A DNA stretch of 64,000 bases from Centropus unirufus (Eukaryota; Chordata; Aves; Cuculiformes; Centropidae). The stretch covers positions 743,559-807,558 of the forward strand of contig VYZI01000202.1 of the NCBI GenBank assembly GCA_013397695.1. Reading direction: 5' to 3'. A program made the position numbers and the translations under genes. Shown here piece by piece: positions 48,201 through 59,495 of the stretch. Below the pieces are notes generated by a model. The model was not told the origin of the DNA. It was given only the letters and a program-made list of their open reading frames with translations, and did no database searches. How positions within the stretch are numbered: the stretch's first letter is position 1; each line of letters begins with the position of its first letter.

Positions 48201-51200
48201 TCTCAGTTTATGCCAGAAAAGCTCGTACAAGCATTGGCACTGTGAACAGGGAGCGTCTCAGTAAATATGTGGAAACACCCATAATAAGAACAGGAAAATA
48301 TCAGAAGCAAATGCAAGGGATCTAGCTGCCTTCCATACCAGTACTTAAGGTGTGTCCCTCAGCAGCTTCCCTAGAGAAGGTCTGTGGTTTGTATTTGGGG
48401 TTTGGTTTTTGGGGTTTTTCTGTAGTTTGTTTTTTTTCACTTGTGTAGCATTTTAAATAACCTCTTTCCTTCTGAAGGGGAGCCTCTTTCAGCAGTGTCT
48501 GTCCACTGAAGCTGCCTCAGCTCTTCGCTACCCAGTGACCTGATGCACTTCTACAAGACAACTACGTGCTGCTGGCACGATGCGTAAACAAGAAGATGGA
48601 GAGAAAAGAGTTGCATCATTTAGTGCAGAAAAGGACTGAAGGAAGTTAGAACTGTGGAAAAGCGGGCCTCAAGCCACAAAACCGACAATGATATTTCTCC
48701 TGAGCATGGAAATAATTTGGAACAAAGGGGTGTGGTTCAACATAGTACACTGAATGAGCCCAATCTGGAAATATACACCAAGATCTCCATCCAAGAAAAA
48801 ATACACATCCTGAGCCTGACCCATCACTAGTAACCAGTTTTTCCTTAAAAAACACATCTCAACTGGAACTCTAGTTACTAAAGCCAGGATGGAGAACTGC
48901 TGGCAGGACCAGTACAAACCCTGGCAAGTAGTTTAAAGCCTTTTTTTCAAGGTCCAGAAAATTCCAGCTCACTCTCTTCACCGCCACATCAGGCTCCGCA
49001 TGCCTGCATTGTGGCTGGAGCCAGAGCCAGGAGGTGCCAGCTACTACAAAAGAGTGCTCTTATGCTATTCCTGGTTTGATCTGAAACAAAACATACTGGA
49101 AATTTTGGAAGAACATCTGTTACCATCAAGCATCCAGCCAAAGCCTCCCAGATCCACGAGCTCTGGGTAATTCAGTGAAAAAGCAAGAGAACATCTCAAT
49201 TTGTAGATGCAGAACTTTTGGCAACATTTTCTGCCCTTTGCTGTGCACACAGAAAACCTGTCCTTTGTGATCCCCTGCTCACAGCAGGAGCAGTTAGTTT
49301 CTGGGCTTTCATGGAAAGTAGAAAAGAGATGCCTTGCTGCCTTTTCCACGTACAGTTTTTCCCTAGCAGACATAAAGATGAAGGATGTGTTTCCTGATTC
49401 TGAGAACACTTCTATCAATGTTGATTGATTAATGTGCTTGTTTGAGGGGGAACAAATACTGTTGTTATTTATTTATGGTGCAACATCACATCCCAACCAT
49501 CTTCCATCCCAAGAGCTGCCACAGGGTCCACGTGACAGGATCCTACCCAGACTCCAGCCGTGGGGTCTGTGAGATAACAAAATGTTTCTTTGACTCCCTG
49601 TGCCTTCCCGCAGCGTAGGCCATGTGATGCCTTCCCCTTCCAGGGCATTTCAAAAGCAAGCATCCTCAAGTGGCTCGTGCACTGCAATGGGGAGTCTGGG
49701 CTCCTCTCTGGCCAGACATCACCTGCTTCAGTAACTCCCCTTCCAGCTTTCCCTTGCCCCAAGTCTGACATACAGCTAAAATGTGCAAGGACAATTTTTC
49801 CTGGGATTATAGCAGCCCCATACTGCAAGGGGTCTGGATATTGCCACATTGCTGCAGAGACACGGCATAAAACCCAGTAATTTGTGGTAAGGGCTTAGAG
49901 CTGAAACAGACCCAGCAAACAAAGCCAGCGAAAAACTATCGCTGTTGCTACTACAGCATAGAAGCACTGAAAATATAGGTGATAACTGCGTTATTGTTAC
50001 AGTTATGACATTTGCCACACTCTTCTGCCTGTGAGGCCAGTATCACAGCTGGTCCCATCTAGACAGATGGGGAATGAGTGGAGTAAACCTGGATCTATCT
50101 ACCCTACCCCTAGGAGCTGTGTCCAATGAGCAGTTTACAAACAGCTTTCAAAGATAAACCTAAATTTGGTGACAGTTTGCCTCAAAATGCCATAAACCCT
50201 TGCAGTTTAGCAAGAGGCTGCAGAGACCTCCTCCCACCAGGCTGGAGATCTCTGAGAGGGGCAGGATTGAAGGCAGAAGCATTTTCGACCAGGTCATGTT
50301 GGGACCAAGGGAAGAGCTTGGTGGGTCAGAGCCTCTCGTTTCCCACATTGAACATTCCAGGAGGCCCAGCTGCAGCTGGTGGAGCAACTTGGCTTCTTCT
50401 GCTCTCTGCCCATTGCTGTTACTGGGAAGCACACAATGAGGGGGATTAATTCTGGACAAATCCCGTTGCCAGAAAGAGGATGTGAAGTATTCCTGCAACA
50501 TCCCAATTAGAGAAAGGCACACGCAGCAAAGTTATCTGCTTCACACTCCATAATTCTTCCCAGCAGCAGGAAAAAGGATGTCCTGTCGCCCACTAAATCA
50601 TCAGTGTTTCTTGCCTGGCTGCTTCAAGCACAGCTTTGTTATCCCTTACACTGACTTCTGGGGGCACTGTTATTTTTTTATAAGGGAAGACTAGAGTTTG
50701 AAGTTCTATGATTTCTTTTTGTCATCCACTCTGGTTTTGTGTGATTTTTTTCCTGGTAGGGGAACCAGTGACATTTTAAAGCAGCACATTTACTGCATGC
50801 TCGCTCAGAAGAAATTAAGGTCTTGTCTATGCACTTTCCCTCAGAAAACGCCTCCCAAGCTGGCAGCATTAAAAAAAAAAAGTCAGATTTCACAGACACA
50901 CAAAGGCACAAATTATTTCAAAGCAAGGCCATGCATAATAAAACTTACTATTAAATACAAGCAGCTGAAATCAAGATATCTCATCTCTGATTATATTCAT
51001 TCCCCAACAGAATTTTTGCCCAAGTTAGAGCTGCTGGGTCACGTCCATTATTTTCTCACACATACCATTAAACCAAGCAGGCTCACCAAAACGACATCTT
51101 GAGCTCACATGCAAAAGGCTTTGACATTGCATATGCTTAATCCTCACCCCCAGAGATATCTTCTCCTAACAGGTATAACCACACCAGTGCGTGCACTGAG

Positions 51201-52080
51201 GTCAGCCACAACCATGTTAGAACAAAGATCCGGAGATATCGATGTTACCCATCTACTTCTGTCTGTGCCAGACCCAGCCGAGGCTGAACGCAGCCCACGC
51301 TCCCGTCTCACAGGCGCTAGGGCTTGGGTTTGGAGGCCAGTTGGGAGGCAGCCTCATGGATCTCAGGGCTGGAAGCGTTTCACCACCACTAGCCCCAGCC
51401 CTGCTGTGGGAGGGTTGGGATGAAGTGGGGCTAGGGACCATGACAGTTATGCTTCACTCAGGTTAGAAACAATGGGAGTAAAAATCAAGCTTAAACGCAA
51501 GCAGGTCTCCACCCAGAGCAAAGCCATCTGCAACTCAGCTCAGGAATGAGAACTATGCAGCCAGAGGTTTCCTCTAGTTATTGTTTGGGGTTTGGGCTGC
51601 ACTGCGCAGGGAGGGGAGGAACAAAAAAACAGCGGGTGCAGGAAAGAAGCTGAAAGTCAGGCACATCCATGGGAGCCTCAGCCCAACCTCAGGCCCTGGT
51701 TTCAAGATGCCAGGCAAGAGGCAGCAAAGCTCTCTGCAGCTTTTCTCTCACCCTCTGCTGCTCCTCGCTCTCCTTGTCTCCCCGCTGTAATGGTACAACA
51801 GTTTAAGTGACACTGATGTTTGTGACATGCTTGTGCGACATCAATTTGATTTTTTCAGGCACCTATCAATTTTACATGTTCACTAGGCAGCAGAGCAGAT
51901 GTGACAATGCCTAAATAGGAACTGTATTAAAAGCAGACTCCAAATGTAATTCTTTATTCCCAAAAAGATAGACCCAAGAGGACTCCAAATAGTCACCTTG
52001 CCGTTTCAATTTAACAGATGCAACCACCTGAAGCACGTGGTGTGCTGGGTGAGAGACAATACAGTGTTTCTTTCCCCTCT
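45270..52080. other. Noncoding, no gene seen
   Basis: Contains the enhancer-like patch at 46.5 kb. CpGs are somewhat denser at 47090-47230 and 51270-51330, but neither stretch is long or dense enough to be called a CpG island. Frames of up to 134 codons (50698-51102) are lysine/threonine rich and domainless. Confidence 0.66.
46450..46550. promoter_or_regulatory. Enhancer-like patch with FOX/homeodomain cores
   Basis: CTAGCTAATCAAATCAGCATAAATTTGCAAACACCG is followed by GTAAATATCATCAGCAGAATGTGAATAATCCG. It combines TAATCA homeodomain cores, a GCAAACA forkhead-type core and GTAAATA, another forkhead-type core, within 100 bp of nonrepetitive sequence. No open frame of note crosses it. Function is inferred from motif clustering alone. 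Confidence 0.22.
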
Positions 52081-52087
52081 TGTCCAG

Positions 52088-52253
52088 ATAAGGCTTTACA
52101 TATTTTCACCCCAAAACACAACCTCTCACCACTACCCTGATGCCTTTCCAGACCCACTGGATATGCAGGGCTGTGAAGCAAGCAGTGGAGATCCACGGAC
52201 ATTGACGGCTCAAATAATAACTTGTTTCAAGCAAACTGTGCCTAGAATTAAAG
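52088..52253 (+). other. Candidate exon with strong splice sites
   Basis: The run TTTCTTTCCCCTCTTGTCCAG ends at 52087 and is a strong acceptor. The donor AAAG|GTAAGT at 52254 matches the consensus. The 166-nt interval has one open frame that also runs through both ends. A second acceptor inside it (TGATGCCTTTCCAG ending 52151) would give a 102-nt alternative exon. The translation resembles no domain I know and is H, P and T rich, so a noncoding transcript exon is more plausible than a coding one. Confidence 0.18.
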
Positions 52254-53222
52254 GTAAGTGGATTGCACTGTAGCTGGCTGGCTTTCCTTTCCAACATTTC
52301 CACTGAGCTCCCAGCAATCACAGTGATATTTCACTGGGTGCAAGGTTAGCGCCTCATCCCAGCTTCTGGCTTTTTTAGTGCAGACGGCTGAGATTCAGCA
52401 AGCAGCGGTTTTGTAATTAAGCTGATTTTTAGTTCAAACTGCCAAGGAAAGGGGTGTTTTCACTTTCTCCACACTCCTGCCCCTACTTTTGTCCTTCTGT
52501 TGGCATGAGCATCAGCCAAGCCAGGAGGGAACCGATCCAGCTGGAAACTATCTGTTTGTCTTTTCCCTTTCTGCTGGGTTAGTTTTCAGAGGGATCAGAT
52601 TCCTAATCTGGCAGATCACTCGGGAGCTGATTTTGGCACCAGGGAGAGTACATGACCCAACAGCATGGGCTTAGAAACCAGCTGAAACCAAGCACAGATC
52701 TACACGTGCAGAGAACACCCACAACCCACCCTGTGCCCACCCATGCAAGGACTCACTGTCTGCAGAAGGAAAGAGGCGTTTTTCCATGGTACTGTTCTGC
52801 TCCCACAGAGGAACAGGCATGTTTTGGGTAGCAGTGAGGTACCACCTTCCATCTCTATCTCCTCCTCTTGCTATTACCCTGCTGCCCCTTCTCATCTGCT
52901 CTTCGACAAAACCCAGGGCTCCTCTCCGGCCTTCCTTTCAGATCAGTAGATCTTTCTTTAAACTGTATCGTGCCACTTAGGTACTTTCTGTCCTCATGGA
53001 CACTCACGTATTTACCAGTAGGCACAGACACATGTAAGATATGCACGTGCATGCCCAGGGCAAACGCACACAAGGACAGATCTGAAATATCACCAGAATT
53101 TTCTCATTTCCCAGGCTGAAGAAATAGGCTATATTACTCTGAACCATTACTACTAAGCACACAGTGTTTCTATGGCTACATCTTCCCTGGCTTTCGCTCG
53201 TGTATTCAGCAACACATTTGCT

Positions 53223-53241
53223 TTGTCTGTCTGTCTGTCTG
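53223..53241. repeat. (TCTG)n microsatellite
   Basis: TGTCTGTCTGTCTGTCTG makes about four and a half tetranucleotide units, followed by a pyrimidine-rich CCTCTCTCC. It is a short simple repeat. Confidence 0.8.
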
Positions 53242-54417
53242 CCTCTCTCCTGCACGTACACGCATGTGAACTAGACATCCCTTCTTTCCTCACTCAGCCA
53301 CCCCCTCTCCACTCCAAATAACACCTCCGCTCTTCCTCCCACACATAGCCTAAAATTCAGAGTGGTTGTTTCTTGGGACTCAGCAGAAAAGGGAGCAAAG
53401 ACTTCTGATCCAAACCGATTTCAAATGCCAGAAATCCCACAGCCAGTCTCCTGAGCCTCCAAGTCTATTTACTGCAAAGGTGGAGCTGGTAGTGTTTACT
53501 GGAGATCTTTAGCGTTACTTGCGGTGACATGAAACCAAAGCAGCATGCAAAGAGCAGGCAGACCCCTTCATTCCCCAGGCCATTCACAAGAGGCTGGAGA
53601 GCCTGAGTGCAGTGATAATAAAAGAAGAAAGTATCTCCCAGGGATGCTCTAACAAGAAACCTCACGCAGAGGCGGTCTGCAGTACCTTGGCCTCAAGGTG
53701 ACTTGTTCAGCAGTGTGAAATGAAGATAGCAGCTGGACATTGGGGAAATGCTAATGGCTGGGAACAGCTCCTGTCAAGCAGAATAAATCCCTTGCTCTCC
53801 ATTCAGAAACACAATGGCACATGAATGACTAAGCAATTCTGATAACAATTCAGTAGACACATGTCAGCTTGCTTTGATTAGACTTTGCTTCTGAAGCTGT
53901 TTCAGGGCAGCTAAAGACACATCAGCCTGTCCCTCTCACCCCAGTCCTCCCAGCAACCCAGCCAGGCCAGAGAGACATTTGTTTCACAACTATAACTGCT
54001 TTTTTTTTCCAAAGCAATTGGAACTCCTGTAGCATCTCAACTAAGTCGAGATTTATGCAAGCACAGCTGGGGGAAAAAAAATAAATAGGCCCTCTCTATT
54101 TTAAGAACCGAGTTTCACAGTCACTTTTCCCTTGCTACATCACAGTTATCCCCTAGTACAATAATACAGTCCGGTTTGGATATACATGTGGAACCGAGCC
54201 ATGCAATTACCACATTTCCACATATATTCTTGTGTATTTGCAGTGCTGAAATAACACACCCATAGCACAGGGTTAGTCCAGACAAACAGATCAAGTCACT
54301 AAAACAGGCAGCTAGGCTTTTATACAGTACAGGTCTAAGCCATTTTTTAATTATGTCCATGTCTGTGATGTAGGTTGGACCTTTAAAAAATTATAACCAA
54401 TCCTTTTGTTTTTGCAG

Positions 54418-54578
54418 AGAACATTTACATGAGCAGCTTTTCCCAGTCTGAACCTTCTACCTTGCCAACCCTCAAACCAGTTTTGAGTGATGAAAGGAAT
54501 AACCTCACATGCACACATGGGCTTATACCCTTGTCTTCAGTCAGTTGTGAAATAAGCTGCTCAGCACTGCATCCGTAA
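54418..54578 (+). other. Candidate terminal exon (unrecognised)
   Basis: A pyrimidine-rich acceptor (TCCTTTTGTTTTTGCAG ending 54417) precedes 52 open codons from 54420, ending in TAA at 54576-54578. The frame starts NIYMSSFSQSEPSTLP and contains an N-L-T sequon followed by several cysteines. I see no clear AATAAA polyadenylation signal soon after the stop (the next few hundred bases have none obvious), so a real 3' exon would need a distant or variant signal. The family is not recognised and the call is weak. Confidence 0.12.
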
Positions 54579-55369
54579 TGGGGACTGCAGTGCAGATGGC
54601 AAAAGCATAGTCAGAACTCGTGCTGTGCTTCCACCAGTAGAGGTGTATAATGCAAGCAGAGCAGTTCAAAGAAGCGTAACACACTGGCAGCAGGGAGGGG
54701 AAGCAAGGCTGCTACTCCACAAGCATTTTCACCTTTCTATCTATAGAAGAGGCTATCTATGGCAACGGTAACATGGGATGATGCCTGGAAGATCCTGAGT
54801 GAAATGCTGCTTGCACTGCAGTTTGTGGGAATGAGAATTTCACCCCGTGAACAATGCTAGGCAGTTTCAGTGATGCTTATTGCTTTGTATTTGAGGAAGA
54901 AAGCAAGCAAGAATCTCTTACACCTCTGCCTTACTGATCTGTTGATCACCAAGCAGGAAAACCTTTCATTGCCAGCGTCCACAGCCACCACCAGTCGCAC
55001 AGGCCTCATTGCCGAGTTTGATGGTAATCTAGAACAGTGAGTGATAATGTTATTTCTTCCCTAATTCCACTCTCAAGAAAGCCCCTTGGCTACTTTCTCC
55101 TGGGCTGAGAATGAGCATGTGAAGGCAATCTGCCCTTGTATACACACAATCCACACCTGCAAGAGTACATCGAGTATGTGCTACTTGGGCTATTGTGAAC
55201 TGAGGCTATTTCTCTAGATGTGCCATAGCTGCAGAAGGGAATGTTCAACTGATCTTTGCAGCTCTCATGTGATAGCACAAAGCTGTTTTCCAAAATCACC
55301 AGGTTGGCCCTTTATAGCTTTGTTGTTTTCAATACTCTTTGAGAGTTTCCTCTGATGCCTGATTTGCTT

Positions 55370-55560
55370 TATTAGAGAAACCTACTCAAAGGGATTTGTG
55401 TGCATGCTCAGCTTGATTTGTGAACTCCAACAGGAGGGGCAGCCAGCAAAATTAATGAGGTTCTAGACAAATGATTGCACATGCAGACCCACAGACATAA
55501 AGCATTAACTGACTGTCTAATTAACAAAGGCCACGTGCCTGATTAAGCATGCAAACACTG
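55370..55560. promoter_or_regulatory. Enhancer-like patch with spaced TAAT cores
   Basis: AAAATTAATGAGG, CATTAACTGACTGTCTAATTAACAAAGG and GCCTGATTAAGCATGCAAAC lie within 120 bp. AACAAAGG (a SOX-type core) sits directly beside TAATTA. The region is nonrepetitive, between a short chance frame on the left and a MIR relic some 350 bp to the right. Confidence 0.22.
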
Positions 55561-55914
55561 CTGCTTATACACGCACATTGACACACATTAACGTCTTACT
55601 GAGGATACATTTGCAAGTGTCTGTTTGGAACGATGGCAAGGCACGCAACCTGCTTCCATAAACACTTTTCTGTATGCAGAAAATACATACATGAAACAAT
55701 CTGCTGCCCATTTCTGTAATGAGAACAAATTCTTTCTGGAAAGCAACACAGCAGGTCTCCAGGCTCACGCGGGTGCTGCTTTAAAACCACCATCTAAAAA
55801 GGGGCAAACGAAGGACAAAGAGGCCTTGAAAGAAAAGTTTTAACTCCATTTCAGTCATCTTGTCATTGCAAGCAAAGGGCTGCTTTCATGTTACAGCGTT
55901 GTTACACTAGTTGA

Positions 55915-56012
55915 TAAGAGGTCAGGGGCGTATGGTCCCATTCCTAATTCTGCTATGTTCTCATCACATAACACTCACTCTCTGGGTCTTCATCTCCTTC
56001 CGGATTAAAGCC
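55915..56012 (+). mobile_element. MIR-type SINE relic, partial
   Basis: GAGGTCAGGGGCGTATGGTCCCATTCCTAATTCTGCTATG, then ATCACATAACACTCACTCTCTGGGTCTTCATCTCCTTCCGGATTAAA, follows the MIR order 'cctgggttcnattcctggctctgccac', 'ctgtgtgaccttgggcaagtcactt', 'ctctgggcctcagtttcctcatctgtaaa'. The order and spacing are preserved but individual bases are strongly diverged. The sequence that follows is A-rich (56041-56072) and does not extend the match. Confidence 0.62.
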
Positions 56013-58141
56013 CATTTGTTTTTAAATTCATGGCCATTAAATTAAAAAAAAAAAGAGAGAGGGAAAAAAAATCTAAAATGTCCAGCAAACAAGAGCCAGA
56101 AAGAGCGATGGCTTTCTCGGAGGTGGTGGTTACAGTACAAGGCACCTGTTCTGTATCAGTTCACTTAACTCAATTAACCATGCTGCCAGATCACATCATT
56201 CTGGGGCACGGATGTCATCACTCAGCTGGGGAGGCCAGGAAGGCAAAATGCTAGAGAGCTAACAGCAGACTTTGGGTGCCAGAGAAGAAGTGTTTGGCAC
56301 CAGCTTCAGACCCACACCTGTGATTCAGCAGGGTCACCAGCTCATACCTGCCCTGCAAAGATTATTTCTGAGAGCCACAAAGGTCAGGAAGTAGAAGTGA
56401 GCTATGTAGGATCCTGCTCTGTGAGAAACAGGGGGCCAATTTGAGCCTCTCCTCACCTCCTAGCCCTGAATGACCAAATCCTGCTCTCTGCTCCTCTCTG
56501 TGTACCTCTGCAGCACGAATTGCACAGAAAATAGGAGCCTTCATTTTTCCTTTGCTTGTGGCTGGTGGGCTCACTGAATGGAAGCTCGGGGTCTCCCCCA
56601 AGCCCGTGACTCAGCCCCACTCTCCTCATATGCTCAGAAACTCGGTTTCTTCACGGAGCCAGGGAGGCCAAGGCGGATGTTAGAAAAACTAGTTAATGTC
56701 TGCAATGTATTTCCTTGCTGCTGGAAAGTCTCCAAAGACATTTCAGGTGCTGATGAGACCTTCCAGCACATCCATTTAGAGTCTACAGTTTCCCTTCCTT
56801 CTTGCATTATTTACCATACAATCCTGAGCTGCTTAAAGGACTGTTGCAAGCTATTTTCCAAACCGTCCTTTCCTCTCGGAGCTGTTTCATGTAATAACCT
56901 CTCCGAAATCTATTTTGAGACTGGTGCTTTGCAGCAGAGGGTTCTTTTGTTTGTTTTCTCCAACTGTTCCGTTGCACACATACAAAGTTGCTTTGTTAAT
57001 GTGAAGTTGCTGACAAGGACAGGGTTACAGATGCTGTGTCCTGACAGTCACGCCTTGCTTGACTGTCCTCTCTGGAGTAGGGATGCAGAGGCTCAGCACG
57101 ACAAGTGCAAGGCTGTGCCCATTAATTTGTTGCTGCAGACTTGCTCCTGATTATCGGAGCTGCAGGCAAGGGTTTGTTTTCAGAGTTGCTTAGGGAGGGT
57201 AGGTCATATTGATTTCTTAGAGCAAGGTCTCCGATTAAGGCTTGGATAGCTGAATTATTCTTATACTATGCAGAGCATCTTGGCAGTCTGACTATTAAAG
57301 GAAAAAGAGCATGAACTTTACAAACAGCTGTAGTAGAGACTGGAAAATAAAAATAAGAGGTGTATTTTGAGCTGACCAAATCTGAAAATGCCTTTTTTCA
57401 GAAACATCCAGAAATCCTGAGTCTTTATACCTCAGACCTTATCCTGGAACCAAAGACACATTTTGCCTCAGAGAGACTACACTTAACTTGCTACTGAAAC
57501 TCAAAGTTTCTCAACTACCCAACATTCATATTAGCTTATTATTTCAAATTTAGCTGCCCTGCTCTTACCCTGAGAACATCTGACTAGGAAGCAATTGCAC
57601 TTCCACGCCATACGTTCAAAGCCCGAGTGCTTCGCTTGCTTCAGCAGTTTTTGGCAAAGTTCAGTGCAGTTCTCAGCTTTGAAGTGTAATTGCCCAACTA
57701 CAGCAGTGACTCCAGCCTCCAAAGGCCAAAAGGAGAAAGAGAAAGGAGGGAGGTGGGAGGACAGCTGGGGATAGCACATTTCAGAAGTGGGACACAATTA
57801 TATATTTTTTAGAGGCCTATTTCTGGATACTGCCGGAGAACTGGACAGCTAAAACAAGAAAGCAAATATAAAATGAAAAAATCATATTAGAAAGCACACA
57901 CACCCAGATTCCATGGCAGGCAAGAGCTGGGGGACCTGTGCAATCAGAGCTATAATGATTCCATAATTTCACATCCAAACATAATTAGTTGAGGTACGTT
58001 CTTTGACAGCTAGAGATTTGCAAAATTAGGGTCAAGCAGGTTCATTTTTTTAATTGCTCTCATTTCTCCCCTCTGTGTTGTTTCTTGTCGCTTTATAGCC
58101 TTCTCCCTGGGCTAAATTCATCCCTGGGGTAACCCCCTTTT

Positions 58142-58156
58142 AAAAAAAAAAAAAAA
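58142..58156. repeat. A15 homopolymer
   Basis: Fifteen A residues follow CCCCCTTTT. No retroposed body is recognisable upstream. It is a simple homopolymer tract. Confidence 0.8.
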
Positions 58157-59404
58157 CGCCATGAATTTGATCCTTTGTACCTTGGAAGCGTGGAAACATG
58201 GCAGCAAAATAGCTTTCTGCCTGCGTGACTGGCCTGTCACGTGTCTCCACACATCTGAAGGACTGCGTGCTTGGCTGGCGACCTGCAAGAACCCAACGCC
58301 CTGAAAAGAGAAATCAAACCATAGGCTGCTGCCTGCTTCATACGTTATTCCTGTCAACTGCAGCAGCAGCAGGTATTAGGAAGCCAGCCTGCCTAATTCC
58401 AGCAAGATTAGCGGCCACAGTTTCAGATGGCAGCAGAAATGTGCAAGGGGTGATTTAAATGCATAGCCAGATTTCATTAACTAGTTCGATTCCACCTAAC
58501 TGAATAAGCCAGGACAAAAAAAAACAAACAAAAAAGCACTCCATAAAATGACCTTTCTCAAAGATGCTGCTGCCTTGGTTTAGGCACATCAGGCATTTGA
58601 ATTGTTTATACATTTGCTCAGCCAGTATTTGTGTTACGATCCTCATTTATCTGAAGCAGAACTGTATCATCCAAGTCTGTCAATAGGCTTGAAGTTCCTG
58701 TGATTGCCCAAAACATGCACCACTTGCACTTATTCTGTCCCTGGGAAGTGGATAACAGTAACACTACTAAATCGATCCTAGGTCTGTGCAAACGGCCCCC
58801 CAGGCAGAAGTCACAGCCCAGGTTAGAGCTAGTGGAGTTAAACCAGTGGGCCAGGAGCGTACCTTCAGCTTGCATGGAAACAGCTGAGCACAAGCAAAGC
58901 TGACAGCCACAGCACAGGAGAAAATTAAAAAGCCCAAAGACGTGTTTGACCACATGTTGCATGACTGGCACTCTTTGTACATGCCTTCCTAGGCCCTCTG
59001 CACGGCAAATACAATGGGTAGAAACCAGTGTGGGCACAAACGGTGCACCCACACGTGCAGGAGCAAATTTTCTGCCCCTTTTGCTGCAATACAAGCCTCT
59101 ACATTAATTTCAAAACTGGGTGACAGTCACCAAGTGATAGAAAATTTCAATAAACATACCCACATGCAACAAATATTTCTATGGGTGTTACTTCAACCTA
59201 TTCTATGAGCTTGGGGAGTTTTTTGTTTACAAAACACAGAAGACAGGAGATGCAAATTTTTCAGGGTAAATGCTCTGTGTCCGTTTTTGTACTCAAATCT
59301 TTTTAGTGATTGAAATATCTGAGGTTACAGTAAGGCCTCAGGTAGTTTGTGATGATGTGCATATGAGTCACATGAGGTGTGATGGGGGAGCAGAGATTAT
59401 ATTC

Positions 59405-59495
59405 GTGCAGCATACCGTGATTTGGTATAAATTATATTAATATTCACATAATCTATAAATATGCTAATTGTATACATTAATCTTTTGTCCTTCAA
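59405..59495. promoter_or_regulatory. Very AT-rich, TAAT-dense patch
   Basis: GGTATAAATTATATTAATATTCACATAATCTATAAATATGCTAATTGTATACATTAATC is over 80% A+T without being a simple repeat. It carries several ATTA cores and a near-octamer ATGCTAAT. It could be an enhancer, a matrix-attachment-like element or simply AT-rich neutral DNA. Confidence 0.18.

Larger units (their letters stand above)
52260..55365. other. Noncoding, no gene seen
   Basis: Holds the weak terminal-exon candidate at 54.4 kb and the TCTG repeat at 53.2 kb. Nothing else can be assigned. Confidence 0.66.

Noticed and set aside
56578..57150. Longest open frame, 190 codons on the plus strand
   Set aside because: It has no recognisable domain, an irregular C/F/S-rich composition, no CpG-rich promoter and no splice partners. 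A frame of this length is expected by chance in 64 kb on six frames.
58618..59094. 158-codon minus frame with a hydrophobic, cysteine-rich stretch that recalled a viral envelope tail
   Set aside because: No LTR, primer-binding site, polymerase or gag remnants lie nearby, and the hydrophobic run is short. There is not enough evidence for an endogenous retrovirus.
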